64,000 bases of DNA, taken from contig JAZGTH010000072.1 in assembly GCA_036877525.1 (NCBI GenBank), forward strand, positions 868,001-932,000, given 5' to 3'. Below are positions 1 through 17,047 of the stretch, piece by piece (position 1 is the stretch's first letter; each line of letters opens with the position of its first letter). The position numbers and the translations under genes are program-made. The notes under the pieces are model-generated. The model had not been told where the DNA came from. It searched no databases and saw only the letters and a list, made by a program, of their open reading frames with translations. The DNA comes from Chromobotia macracanthus (Eukaryota > Chordata > Actinopteri > Cypriniformes > Botiidae).

Positions 1-156
1 GTGGAGGAAAGTTTAGTCTCACAGGTCTGACCGAGAGCCTTGTTTTGTTTGGACCACCAGCAGCAGCATCTGGGACAGGTGGGAGGACTAAAGAAAAATG
101 AACAGTCCAGTCAACAATGATGTACGATTGAAGGGACAGGTCTCACATCAGTCACA
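1..156 (-). other. pom121: pom121 3' UTR (part)
   Basis: Sequence downstream of the pom121 stop codon. It has no coding sign on either strand; the short plus-strand frame here overlaps the antisense of the last pom121 exon. The polyadenylation site is outside the window or not visible. Confidence 0.6.
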
Positions 157-3100
157 TTATTTCTTTCTTGGATGTTGCCTGCGCGCTTGCAATCGACGCT
201 GCCCAGAGGGCCTGGAGCCCGTTCCAATAGAAAAGTTGGCTGGTGAAGCACCTAGAAAAACAAGAGCATTTAATACAAATGGTTTTTGCTAATTTAAAGA
301 GACAAAGTGACTTATCTTTCCATACAAGGAGATAAATTGCTTCTCTAATGAAGTACAAATAAGAGTTGACATCTTACCGAATGGTGAGGCACCCACTGCC
401 CCAAATCCTGGAGTTGCTGGAGTTCCAGGACTCCCGAATGGCATGGACATTCCTGCAGGTCCCTGGCCGAAAGCAGGTGTTGATGTTCCTATGATGACAG
501 ATAAAGCAGTAAGATGTCTATTAACTATTTTAAGACATTTGTTATAAGCGTTTCATTTGATATTAACTGGTATTGCCAGCCACTCATTCTCTTTACTGTG
601 GCAGGATAAAGTGGTTGTCTGACAACTAGTTTACCAAATGACTATTTCCTCCCCACAAATGGTTACAAGGAATCCTAATCAGTTTGTCTGTTCACACAGA
701 AAGTGAAAATCTGTCCCTTACTTTCATATTATTAAACATGGTTAAGTAATACAACACACTCCTCTTCAGCCAGACACACACAAAGCAGTGTCACACCAAA
801 AAAAACAACAGATTCTTTTATCTTATTAGAAAAGTGTAATTTACTGTTGGGTGCAAGTTTTAACAAGCCTGGCATGATCTGGTTACACCAGTAGTTGTTG
901 GGTGGAGCACATCTGCTCTTAAAAGATTAAACTGCACCCAACAATCACGATCAAATCACAGAGTCACATGCACACTGTGTCTAAATCAACATCAAAATAA
1001 TTATCCATTTCTTAACTACAAGATATAGCCTAACCAATTAAACTGAATTCTTGATTATTATATTCTGATCGTGGAATGAAAGCACCAAAACTTAAATTAG
1101 ACAATTCTGTTGCATTTCAAACTATATTACAGCATCCCACAGTCATCTTTTTGTATTAACTGTATTACTTTAAAATACTATAACTTTTTCATTAATTGGT
1201 CAACAGACTCACCAAAAGCAGGCTTGTTATCAGTGTTGGTGGCCCCGAAAGAAAACCCTGGTGTTTGAGCTGCAGGTGCAGAGGTTCCAAACGGTGTTGC
1301 AGGCAGAGACGCTCCAAAGTTAAAGCCACCAGAAGCAGGGGGCGCAAGGGTACTTGGTACAGGGTTCTGTGGGGCTGTCGAGGCCCCTCCGAAAGTGAAC
1401 GTAGGAGCTGGGGCAGGAAGAGGGGCCGCAGTCTGTGTGGAGGCCCCAAAGACGGGAGCCGCAGAAGGGGTGGTGCTGTTTCCAAATGAGAAGCCTGATG
1501 ATGCTCCGCCAAACGTAGGCTGACTGTTAGTCCCAAAAGCAGGTGCAGCCGTGCTGGCGGCTGCTGCTCCGAACGTAAATGGTGCTGCACCACTGCTGGC
1601 CCCAAATGTGAAAGGCTTTTGTGCAGCAGGGGCCTGCTGTGACGCCCCAGGGAAGGATGGGGCTGATGCTGTAAAGGTAGAGCTTCCAAAACTGGCTTGC
1701 GTCGTGGGTGCTGCTGAGGTCGTGGTGGCATTACTGGTCAAGCTGAACCCACCGAACGGTGTGGAGGTGGAATTCTGGTTGGCAGACAGCTGCCCGAATG
1801 TAATCGTGCTTTGGGCCTGTTGAGCAGGTGCAGAATTAGCTGCGCCAAACTGGAAAGCCAACGTGGTGCCACCAGCACTGGAAGTAGTGGTGCTCAGTGC
1901 AGGGGCAGCAGTCGTAGTTGTTGTAGCTCCGAATTGGAAAGTGGTATTTGTGAGTGGTGCCGATGTGGTTGTGGCATTCCAGCTTCCAAACAGAGACTGA
2001 CTAGGAGCTTGTGTGGCAGGGGTGGGGACAAAGGAAGAGGACACCGTCAGTGTTTGGTTACTGGTTAGTCCACCAAATAACAAGCTGCTGTTCTGAGTGG
2101 ACGGAGCAGCAGGGGCTGATGTCGTTGGCGCAACTGTCTGTCCGAAAGCACTGATGCCACCTCCTGTTGTGCTGCTGCCAAATAAGGGCTTAAAAGTGGG
2201 CTGAGCAGGTTTGAGCTCCGCTGTGGAGACAGGAGTTGTACTAACTGGGCCAAAAATAGGCTTAAACCCAGATGACAAATGGTTGCTGATGTTGTTTGTT
2301 GAAACGGCAGGGCTGACCACAGCCGTAGGTAGAGCAGCTGTAGATGTAGGTGGCTGAGATGCAGGTGTAGCCACAGGTTTGATGAGGCTAAACAGGCTGC
2401 CTTCTCCTCCTAGAGATGGCATGCTAGACGGCAGCTGAAGAGGCTGAGCCAGGATCTGAGCGAAGGCAGAGGGCATGGAAGTGGCTGGCTTAGAGACAGG
2501 TGTTGAGATGGAGAACGTTGTTGAAAGTGAAGACTGTAGTGATACAGAGCCTGACTCAGATTTTACTGATTTTACAGCTCCAATGCCGGGGCTCATAGAA
2601 GCAGCAGGTGTAGAAAGACTTGCAACAGATGCTGCTGGAGCTGCTGGACAGACACAAAAGATTGTGTTAGCTACATGCATTACCAACAATATCAATACAG
2701 TATATAGAATAAAGAACTGCAAAACAAACACAAAATTGATTAACCTAATCGAAATAAGCATTTCGAGTTCTAATGCAACCTATTAGTATCACAATCAACT
2801 AAATCAGCTGGCAATATGGGTATAGAACCAAGAAATGTAAAAGACAACACAGGACATACAGTAAAATACAGAATACACACCTGCAGTTGAAGTTCCCAGC
2901 AGAGAAGGAGCTTTGAGAAGTGGATTATTCTTCATGTTTTTCAGGGACTCCAGCAGAGGGTTTGAAATGCTGGAGGTCGGGGCAGCTGGGGTGCTAGTGA
3001 TGGATGGGCCTGAGGTGAGAGTCAGAGGTGCAGTGCTGACTGCACTGGCTGCAGTGATGGTGAGGTCAATGGTTGGAGCAGGAGTTGTGGTAGTGGCTGG

Positions 3101-6100
3101 TGTCGTCTCGGGCACAGGTGTGGAGAGTGAGAGCAAAGAGGCAGCAGACCTCGCAGCAGGTGCGGTTTCAGACGATGAGGTTGAAGCTGGTTTAGAGAAG
3201 AGCGTTAAAGAGGGAATTGGAGCTGCAGCAGGTTGAGAGGCTGGAGCAGGTTCAGAAACTGGAGCAGGGCTTTCCGGTTCTGAAAAAATTAGAATGTAAC
3301 AGAATTAGTTTGGAATTTCAGAACATTTAAGGTTCTCCATTTCAACATCCCATGTGAAAACACTTTATTGTTTAGGTATTCCTGACAATAGTATAGAAAA
3401 CACACCAGGCTCCTCCAAGACCTTCTGTATCTGGGTGAGAGCTGCTTTCTTCTCCATGTCCAAGTCTTTCACTGTGATGGTGTAGCCAAGTTCAGGAGGT
3501 GGTGGCTACAGGGCAGAAACATTGAATAGGCATTTTAATGTTACTGTAATAGCCATTATTCAAATGTGTGATAGACATGCACATGTAACTGTCGTTACTT
3601 ACTAATGAGATCTGATCTCCTCTCTTTGTGGTGACCAGCTGAATCTTGCGCTTGCGTTTCCCTCCTGAGTCTGACGATGATGTTGCAACAGGTGTCTCTG
3701 ATTTTGGAGTGATTTTGGCTAGTAAATACACAAATAACCACATTCTATGAATTTGTGTTGTGTTTCTACACACACACACACCATTCACTTAGCTACATTA
3801 ACACCACAATAAATTAACATTGATTGAAATCAGACATAAACAGAGACAAATATTTTGCACTTCATATAAAAACTTGTCGTAACAAACAACATCAATTTAA
3901 AGTGTACCCTGCAAACTGTGCCATGACACAATACAATAGTAATAACAGAACACCCATATTAAAGAATTAATTCATGTCTACTCACCTGCAGCAGGGGTGG
4001 GGTCAGAGATAACTTTGTCAGTTTTCATAAAGGATGTGAAACCTGGTGAGGAAACATCATCCTCCCTATAATACAGAACAAAGAAACAATGACAATCAAA
4101 GAGATTAATAAACAAAGAGAATCCTGCAGTGTTTAGCTCTAACCCAAACAAAACATACCAAAATAGTGAGAAAATATCTTCAAGATTACATGAAAATCAT
4201 AGGCAGATGCCTCCCCTGATTTAAAAGGAAACAGTCTCTTTGAACTAGAAATGAGTTAGTACATACCGGGCTTTCTTAGAGGCTCTCTCTGGGGTCTGAC
4301 AGCGAGATCCTCCTGGGCTTGTAAAAGGAGAAAGGCTAAGACTGGTTGCAGCTCTTCTCTGTTAATACAAGAGTGAACGAAGGGATGAGCTAATGAATAC
4401 AAAATAATTAAACTTCAAACTGCCCATTTAACTAATAGTTCATCATCATTTTCTTTATATTATCTTATAGATAAGGTTGAGTGAGTAAATGAATTAGGCG
4501 TTACCTGTGGGCAGCCCTGGGAGGAGCTATAGGAACTACGAATAGGATTTCGGACAGATCCAGGCACCCCGCTGGGAACTGGAGAACCACCCACAGAGCT
4601 GATGGAGGAGGTTCGAGACCTTTTCATAGTGGACTCTTCTATGAGGGAGGAATTCATCCCCCTCTTTAGACTGCCAGCTCTTGAGGATAAAAAAAAAACA
4701 ATCACTTTAGAAACAATATAATATGATGATTATAAACAACAAAACCATAATAAATAGGCGTCTAGGTCTAGTATAGGACAAATGGTGACCTACTTTGGCA
4801 CAAGCTGAGAAGCCGCTCCATTTGCGAGGAGCGGCTCAAATGCTGATTGAGAACTTCCACCGCTGTCATGTCTCCTAATTAAAAAAATAAATGGAATGGA
4901 GTCTTTAGAGCCACAAGAAATAAGGTGACATCTTTAAGAAACTTAGAGAGCTTCTCTCTTTTGATCACCCTTCTGCCAGAACATACATCCTTTTGTTCTT
5001 CTGCCCAGAAGCACTCTTGTCATCCTCATCCACCTCTCTCTTCCTGCTTTCTCGGAGCACACTCAGAATAGCTTCTCTGGAGCAGGGGTTTGTCTGGGCT
5101 CCAAACCCTGGTGACGTGACGGCTGCTGGCGAGTTCAAATGATCGAACCTAAAAACAACCACATAGAATGTCATCTACAGGTTATGTTATGTACGAAGAA
5201 GGAAGATTTACACATTACCTATGTATTTTTTTATACGTAAATGTCTTTCTGTTGTTACACTTTAAACTTGATGGCTACGGTCAAGATCTCAAAACAGAAA
5301 TGTGATCCTAAATCAGATACCTTAATTAGACCCCTGGCACAAAAAGTGCAATTTAAACTACACAAGTGACTCACAATGACGATCGATTCGGGTCTGGTCT
5401 GGCGATCTTCACTGTGACCGGGCTGTGAACGGTGGAGGAATTGCGTTGAGTGAGGACATTCTTCTTACGCAACCCATCCCATTTTGCAGGTGGCATCACA
5501 CCAATGGGAGACGTCCCAGTCTGCTGAAGGGGGTAATGTCTGTGAGGGGTAATAGTGAATCGACTCACCGTGCCCACAGGCTCCCTGATAATATTGAAAC
5601 ATAACCACAGGTTTAATAAACCCTTGTGTGAAATTATTCACACAAGCATATTGTTAAACACATATGAAACATTCTATTAATTCTATTATTAAATCTTTGC
5701 CAATAAACCTTAACGTTGCAAACCAACGTGATAACATCTCAGGAAATAATTGTGTGACTCCTAAAGAGGAATCACATCAACGTTTACAAGACTCCTGTGA
5801 CATCCCATGTACACACAACGTAAACAACAAGCAAACACAGCGAAAAATAAACAAAGAAAACTTGATCTATTTTCCGTTTCACACGAAACATTACTGATGT
5901 TCATGCCACCACAATGCTGTCAATACTTTACTTGATTTGTCATGAGGGAAACCTACTACAACCCTGCTTGTCTGTTGTCAAGCGTCTAAACTGGTGTAGG
6001 AGGAGCAGTGCGCCTGACCAGCGCAAGAAACTCCCACAATTTCAAATCATGGAGGGAAAACTGGGACTGCATACTTACTGGGACAACTGAGTGAGCTAAA

Positions 6101-6811
6101 GCGTGCAAAAATACAGTATACTCTCATTTTAACGCCGTGTGTTATAAAACGTGTTCAAATTACTGATCAATTGCAACCTTTTAGTGAAAGATTAAAACTC
6201 GACACAGAGACCAGCCAGGACATATTTTCTGAATGACAACACAAAGCACTAGTTTACCCGAATGACAGTCTTCTGTTAGGGGTGTGTATAGCATGGTTAG
6301 GTCGTGCGAGTCTCTCCCGGAGCTGATCTCTGCGGTTGATGAAAGTCCCCGACCCTCCAGCGGCCCTCACCGCTACGGAGGGACTTTCTTCAGCCTTGGC
6401 GAGGTAACTTCCCATGAGTAAATCCCGAGGGCTGAACACTGACTCACTGAACGTATGGTCTCTGCTATGATACGAGCCCACAAAATGTCTATCGCCGGGT
6501 GACGCGAAAGAGTTTCGCGCATCACTTTTGCGTATCTTGTTTCTGCCGGGGGGCGGGACTCCGCTCAAAGTCCTGCCCGGTAACCAGCGCAGTAGAGCCG
6601 GCGGTACGCTCAGTCCACGGCGGTGATTGAGGCCTAGTCTCTTGAACAGCTGCAACTCCTCCTCCTTGCGAAAATAAACGACACAGGAGCCGACAGAAAT
6701 AAAAAGTATGTACAAATAAACGGGTATGTAGCTCAAAATGAGTAGAAGAAGAAAGAGAGAGAACACTGCAGCGAAGATAACGAGTAGCCGCCGTTTATCT
6801 TCAGGAGACAT
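157..6811 (-). CDS. pom121: POM121 transmembrane nucleoporin, 13 coding exons
   Basis: Integral nuclear-pore membrane protein with FG repeats that anchors the pore scaffold and helps pore assembly. Coding exons (5' to 3'): 6811-6258, 5584-5375, 5148-4969, 4874-4794, 4679-4505, 4358-4267, 4065-3986, 3718-3603, 3505-3406, 3279-2881, 2643-1213, 488-378, 251-157. Their lengths sum to 3624 bases, giving 1207 residues, close to mammalian POM121. The N-terminus (MSPEDKRRLL) is followed by a hydrophobic membrane segment at about residues 8-45. Exon 2 carries the conserved block EPVGTVSRFTITP. Basic KRKRK sits in exon 8. Residues about 663-1139 (exon 11) are Ser/Thr/Pro-rich with many FG, FGA and FSFG repeats. 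The C-terminus is basic (QARRQHPRKK). An upstream in-frame ATG at 6949 would add 46 residues; the start at 6811 is preferred for its GCCGCC context and the family-like MSP start. Identity is recognised from the family, not searched. Confidence 0.95.
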
Positions 6812-6950
6812 GGCGGCACCGCGCCGCCGACGGAAGATATCCCATAATTCCCCGCGTCCGCGCGCGTTGTTTACGTCTCGATGATGCTCGTGACTGCACT
6901 CGGTTTGTCTCACTCTAGTGTCGTAATGTGGCACAACACTGACCAACATT
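6812..6950 (-). promoter_or_regulatory. pom121: pom121 5' UTR and GC-rich promoter
   Basis: The most CpG-rich stretch of the left arm runs from the first pom121 exon into this segment (CCGCGTCCGCGCGCG near 6860) and changes abruptly to AT-rich DNA after about 6960. It contains an ETS-like CGGAAG core near 6830. No TATA box is visible. A CpG-island housekeeping promoter is inferred. Confidence 0.5.
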
Positions 6951-9900
6951 AAAAGCTACACACGGGTTTAAAACAAGAAGGCCTGTTTGAAAATTAAATA
7001 AAATCATTAAATACAGGCATGCATTAGTCAACTCACAGCGAGCGATGTATTTTTACCTCATTTATTAATCTTTGTCAATGTTAGTTGCAAATGCAGTTGT
7101 TAATTGTTCATTCATGTTAGTATATTGTCCAGTAACAACGTCTGATCTTAAAAACTTCCTATGAAATTCTCATATAGTAGCCTATCATTCGATTAAATAA
7201 ATTAAATCATTTAATAATAATTAAATTATTATATACATGCTGTTATAAGTATCGTTAATTGTTAATTCACTTTAATTTAAGTTGTTTAATTCAATTGTTA
7301 ATTAAAACTGAAGTTAACAAATAGAACATTATTGTTAACCGTAATTTGTACACATTATGTGTGCGTTTCGAGCGATTATCCGATATTCCCTCCAGATGGC
7401 GCAAATCACCTAAAATTCAATTAAAGCGTCAATTCAATACAATGAACTAGACGTTGTTCATTTGCGGGGTCTTAAACTTCAAACGAAATAGCACTGATTT
7501 CATCTTAACAAATGGGATATAGTTGCATATAATTGTTGCTCTTACTTAAAATAAATACAGTAGATCTAATTCTGACAAGTGCCCTCGCGACAATTTCTAC
7601 TAAGTTTATAAGGTGGTTTATGAACACGACATTCAATTTAAAAACGAACTGGCCACAGTTATGCTTTTACAAAGCTGAAAATAAACCCAGTATTAGTCTT
7701 ACCAACAAAAAATATATTTAGACTCTGTCTAAGTATATTTAGATTTAGCTAGGAAAGGTGAGGCACCTGCCAGTGTCTTAATTCACAAAAGCCTCTCTCA
7801 ACATGACATCCAGATCTGAAAGTGCATGGGTAATGTCTACAGCTGCAGGTGGTTTGTTGTGTTTATACGAGCTTAGTGTTTGGATAAGAAGCACAAAAAC
7901 CCAGCTGCTCTAACGTTTAAAAGGGCAGGTGTGTTGCCCAAAGTCTAAAACGCTCATTTCCATTTCATTCATGGTTCAGTCGTTTCTTTCACATAGACCC
8001 CATGAGGAGGATGTGTGTGTGGCCACTTGCCAGGGGAAAGGACTTGCGCTATCGCTTTGAACACGTTTCAGGCATTCAGGCACTCCTTTAGTTCTTTTTA
8101 TTGGCCTTGGTCTCCTATGACATCAGTGCAGATGGTAAAGACCTTCTGCTCATCTAATAGTTTTAACCCGGCCGGGCTCAGATTAATGGCCCAGCTTGAA
8201 TCCTCTTACACCTATCCTCTAATTTTGGAACATGATTTTGAGGTGAACTGTGTATATTTAACATGTTATGTGTCTAGGTAGTGAGTGCAAAGAAAACAGT
8301 CTTTTTATGTACTTGTGGTCAATTTCTTGCCCTATCAAACCGGTTTTGGCAATGTTACTAACATTAATCTTCCTCTCCTGTCCCCCTCCCTAACCATGTG
8401 CCACTGGGAGAACAGCATAATTACCTCAATCATGCCTCTTCCCCCAGACTACAGCTCCTGGATTTCCTGATCAGACCTACCCCACCTCATATGTTCCCTT
8501 GATATACCCTCTATTTGGTCTCAGACTGGGAAACCCAAATGTAGTATTTAGACTACACAGTATTAAAGTATTGTCAGTGATTAAAACTATTAAGGGACAG
8601 GGAACAAAAGCAAATCTTGTTGGTATGGCTTTACCCTTAACCAATGTGTTAAATTATCTATTGCTCCATGTACATATTACATACTTCATATTATACAATG
8701 GGTATATACCAGCTAACAATTTTAGGTTGTAAGAACATTTCCCTAACATTTCTATTAAGTAACAAAACCCCCAAAATTCTAGAAATGTTCAAAATGTTCT
8801 GTTTTTAGATTTGTTATTTAAACATTTTAGTATTCCACTAACAACTTGGGAATCACGTTTGTAGCATATATGAAAAAACTTCTACTAACATTACTGCAAG
8901 AACATTTTTGATAACATTAAGAGAACTTTTAGTGACTATTAGCCAATGTTCTCAAAACGTTCCCTGTCAGCTGGGATTTCATTTAGTATGACTTAGTGGA
9001 AAGTATCCCAAAATGTTTTGCTTGAACAGTGTACTTTGTGTGATCTTTCTTTAAAATGCCAATATTGTTATCTAATGCAATGAAATGTATACATTTTAAA
9101 GTGTGGCTGAACTGTTAAAATACTGCAAATTGGACTGCATGTATTGTAATCAGACAGAGAAGACTCTAACAGGCCTTTGTCCCTGTGGGACCAGATGGCC
9201 ATGCTGGGAATAAATTGAGGGTTTTGGTGCTGAAGGATCTATGTATGCTTTGTAGACACACAGAAAACAAACACATTTGTAGTGTGAATGGTCTAAATGT
9301 TACAGGGTCACTGTTTATCACTGTTTTGGGAGTTATATCTTTATCTACAGCTAAAACACATAGCAGTAAGCAATACTGTGTATACTGTGAATACTCTGTA
9401 TAGTTTTCTTACCATATACATGCCATATACAACCATATACATGCACATGCTGGCTGAGATTGAGATGAGATCAGTGGGCAAATAAACGTGTATAATCTGA
9501 AATCAGTGTAGAGATTATAGCATCTCTAATCCAAAGAGAAAAAGACTCTTTTCGTGTACAACATTTTTTGTTCTCCACCAGTACCACAGTTCGAAAAGAA
9601 CTGAGATAACAAAGACAATTTTGGTAATTAAATGCTTAATGTTTTGTTTGTAGAGGGAGGTGGGGGGAAGATTTCTTACTTTTTAAGTATGACCCCCATA
9701 CAACATATAATGTAATTTAATCACAGGGCACTGCCCTGTAGTTCATGACTTTGAGTATAGTGGTTTGCTTTGGGTTATATCCAGAAGTCTGAAAAAGAGC
9801 TGTCTCTCTGTGGCTCCCCCATCTCTCATACCCACATACATGGATATCTCTCTTATTTAAGACACTGTGGGTTTGGCTAGTGAGAGGCTTACTATACATC

Positions 9901-10579
9901 ATGTGGCTAAGTGCAGCTACACTGTAGGCAGAGAAAGAGAGCGATCACCCAATCCCACAATTAGATACAGCCCTAAATCTCATTTTATACACACATTTTA
10001 CTGTAATCTTTTCAGTATTTTTTCATTGTCTGGATGCATTATAGTAATTGATGAGCATGTTTTTGAAAGATAGCATGCGATTCACTCAGTAAAGAAAGGT
10101 TATATTACAAACATGTCATCTGGTCTGATGAATGTACAGAGTAACAGATATATATACACCTCCTTTTGGAAATCCTGAGTATATTGCATGATTTTTAGCA
10201 CCATACTATGGTTTTATATGCTTCTTGTATCATGGTTATGAGCCTGCCCACCATCTGCTACTGTAAACAATTTCCTGGTTTTGCCACCCCCAATCCTCTA
10301 CTCCCTTTCAAATAAACATACACACAGTTCCTCGCATGCAGAGAAAGTGTGCATGTTTCATAACAACAGAAACAGGCCTTCAGAGAATTCTTTAAACTGT
10401 GCTTTCAGAATTCATATACTTCATATGTCTGATTTATTACATGTATAAACCCGTGGTTTGCCTAAACACAGAGTTCAAAATATGAATGAAAGATCCTTTT
10501 TTTGGATGTGTATTTATTCAGTCATATTTATGTAAAATCACCTCTTAATAAAAAAACATACAAACCAACTGCAAACGGA
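6951..10579. other. Intergenic, no gene recognised
   Basis: AT-rich DNA between the pom121 head and the ypel2-like 3' end. All frames are short and lack splice-supported continuation or family resemblance. It includes a MITE-like repeat at about 8709-8975. No RNA gene was recognised. Confidence 0.6.
8709..8975 (+). repeat. MITE-like interspersed repeat, copy A
   Basis: Begins CCAGCTAACAATTTTAGG and ends with TGTCAGCTGGG, so the two ends are inverted repeats of each other. Its interior repeats short words such as GAACATTT and AACGTT. The 5' end reappears in reverse complement at the end of the copy at 56584-56942, and a shorter relative lies at 61248-61404. There is no coding capacity. A non-autonomous DNA element is inferred. 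Confidence 0.65.
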
Positions 10580-11969
10580 CATTTAAAAAAATGAGAGCTT
10601 TATTGATATCAGATTAAGATATTCTGAATCAAAATTAAACTTGCTCATTGAAATTGTTTTTCAGACATAAAAACAAGATGTTGGAATAGGTGGAACAGTC
10701 CCACAGTACGATAAAGACGTAGGATTGTGTGGTAAAACAATCATCAATTTCTTATAAATACACTTACTAAAAAAAGACATGAAATAATGCGTGACTAAAG
10801 TGACTAAATCAAAGAAAATCGCCATAGTTTGCCCAAGATAACACAACCAAACCAAATGATGGAGTTGACGCACAACAAGACAACTAAAATGGTAAATCAA
10901 ACTCAGTTTGGTCAGCATATTGTTGATGAAAGAGTCTTTGGTTGTGCCAAGGCTTTAAAAACAAGCCCCTGCTGGATTACCTCATCTGATTGCCACATAT
11001 AATAGCTGTCGATCGCCTTATACCCCAAACATGTGGAGAGAAAGTCTGGCATATGACTTACTGGTTTGGTTTCTGGCTTGATGGCAGGAACAAATGAGAC
11101 CAAAGGCGGCATGATTGGCTGTGAAAAGGCTCAGTTCCCTTTCAATTCAAACAGCAGGTCACTGTGGGCGGGACTAGAGATTGTAACTTATGCAACCTGT
11201 GCCCCATAAATGGCATGTGAATGCCTCATTTACCCCATAATCACCAGACACATTTAAAAGGAGACTCAGATCACAATCCGTAGAGGAAATGTACATACAA
11301 ACCTCCATAAAACTCTGCTACGTCCATTACAAGAGGTCTAAGTAAGCCCAATGTGATTGCTACGGTTACTGTAAGTGTAACATTCCTACAACCAAACAAC
11401 GTGTCTAAATGAACAGATCAATAAATATAAGTATAAATAAACAACATGCAAAAATGGAAAGAAATAAAAACGACAAAAAATGACAAACAGTAAAGAGGTA
11501 GGAAATGAATAATCCTTCCAATTTACTAGGTTTCTTAATTAAAAAAAGGTGCTGGGCTAAATGGGTTTGTCTTTTACGCTTGTTCTCCATGGATCCAGCC
11601 ATTAGTTTAAACCTGAGTGTGGGACAAAATAGTGGCATGTCAAAGACCTTGGCCAGAAAGGAGCATACACACCCACGTCCGAGAAGAAGTCATGTGACTC
11701 TATTTGCGTACACATGCACTCCCTTTAGTTGATTAGGAACATACACAGAATAAACACTTGTTGTTATCTATCTGGCACACATCTGTCCAGTACACACGTA
11801 TATAATACATACGATGGGTGTGGGGTTCCGGAGTGGCTATAAACCTGCACTTTTATAGTGTGTGTCAGGTAGATTTCCAGGGAGAAAGTTACAGCCATAT
11901 AATGAAACAAATTATTCATATGCTGTACATCTCTTTCCAGTACATGGTCTGTAGGGGGTGTCAGAGTCT
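10580..11969 (-). other. ypel2: ypel2-like 3' UTR
   Basis: About 1.4 kb between the ypel2-like stop codon and a minus-strand AATAAA signal (TTTATT on the plus strand at 10599-10604). On the transcript strand the 11400-11500 region is U-rich with several ATTTA-type elements, which suggests regulated mRNA stability. Overlapping short frames look like noise. Confidence 0.6.
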
Positions 11970-15439
<3,470 letters not shown>

Positions 15440-16329
15440 GGTGACTGTGGCGGGAGAGACAGCGCGGGGACGAAGCAGGAAGGGCCGGTCAGCCCAGGAT
15501 GACTCACAGCAGAGACAGTGGAGCACACAGGTGAGGGCCGTTTTGACGCGTCAGGACAGAGGACAGCACACCTGCGGGCCATTCAGAGAGCATTATGCTT
15601 ATGACATTACAACCACATTTAGATGTGTAACACAAAACTAAATTATGACCTTGATTTGTGAGTTTTAAGATTATTAAAGGTTGCAAAAGATTATCAAAGG
15701 TTATAAAAGTGTAGAATATGGCCCCTTTAAGTCTGGGCAAGCTGTGACTATGTAAATGAAGACCTGATGCTGAAAGTACATTAACAAATGACTCTGAATA
15801 TTACAGAACATGTCAATGGACTGACAATGTATTAAATCAGTCCTTCATTTTTGGTGTCACAAGCATGATGCAGATTTATGCTAAACAACATCCACAACGG
15901 AGACTGCATTAGAAAGAGACACACAGAGAAGGACGTCATTCACAAGAACATGATGTAAACCCAGGCAAATAACATGAATCAGAGCGCCTGTGAGCTGTCG
16001 TCTGTCAGATAACTGTGATTGTGTGTTCCTGCACTCAGGCTGCCCTCGGGTTCGAGGGAGGCAGTGGGGTGGGCTGCGCTGTATGTGAGGCAGCTTTTTA
16101 ATACAGAAAAGCTGGAGATCTGCCAGTGACGTGGGCTCAAACACAGAGAGACAGACGGACAACTGAACGCGTCTGTTATCAATGGCTGTCTCTGTTTAAC
16201 TGATTCATCCCTAATGAAAAACCACTGTGGTTAGATCTAACAAAATAAATCCATACGTTATCAAAGAAAAACACTGTTTACAATGTTAAACAGAATGTTT
16301 ACATAATCCAAGTTATTTAAAGTGGATGG

Positions 16330-16600
16330 CTGAAATTTTGAGACATTTTCTCACACAAAGCTATTATTTGGCTTCAGAAGACTGGGAAACATACATACAT
16401 AAACTGTATGGACCACTTTAATGGTAATTTAGTTGGGGGCTTGACAGGCTCAGGTCACTACATACTTCTGCTGTGTGGAAAACAGTAAACTCATCTGAAC
16501 ATCTGCTATTGTAAAGAAAATCATACGAGTTTGGAATGACATGAGAGTGGGTTAAATGTTGACAGAATTTCAGTTTGCAATGAACTAACCCTTTATGTTT
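16330..16600. repeat. Interspersed repeat fragment
   Basis: Contains phrases common in cyprinid repeats, such as ATTTGGCTTCAGAAGACT and GTTTGGAATGACATGAG. It partly matches the neighbouring repeat at 16755-17047. It is non-coding and the ends are approximate. Confidence 0.5.
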
Positions 16601-16754
16601 TTTTATGTATGAGCAAGGCACCCATATTTTGGCCTCATATTTTTCTTTAGATTATATAAAATGAAAATATTAAACTTAATAGTGTAATTTATTAGTGAGT
16701 GATGTGTCTTTTTGTGAATTTTATGACGTCAGTAGTGGCATACTGTTAAGCTTT

Positions 16755-17047
16755 TTGTCAGTTAAGTGGATAGTTAACCCAATAACAAAAACTTACCCTC
16801 ATGTCTTTACAAACTTTTATGAGTTTTTCTTCTGTTAAACACAAAAGAAGATATTTTAAGAAATGTCTCACTGGTTTTGTGTCCATACAATAGAAGTCGA
16901 TGGGTGCCACTGTTGTTTGGTTACCAACGTACTTCAAAATATCTTCTTTTGTGTCCCTCAGAAGAAAAAAAGTCATACAGGTTTGGAATGACACGAGGGT
17001 GAGTAAATGATGGAAGAACTTTTATTTTTGGTGAACTATCCCTTTAA
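16755..17047. repeat. Cyprinid-type interspersed repeat with inverted ends
   Basis: Starts near TGGATAGTTAACCC and ends GGTGAACTATCCCTTTAA, so the termini are approximate inverted repeats. It contains ACCCTCATGTC and its near inverse GACACGAGGGTGAG. This pattern is familiar from abundant short DNA elements in carp and zebrafish. No coding capacity. Confidence 0.65.

Noticed and set aside
1192..2253. Long alternative frames on both strands across pom121 exon 11
   Set aside because: They are shadows of the low-complexity FG-repeat exon; the FG frame has phase-matched splice sites on both sides and ordered family motifs.
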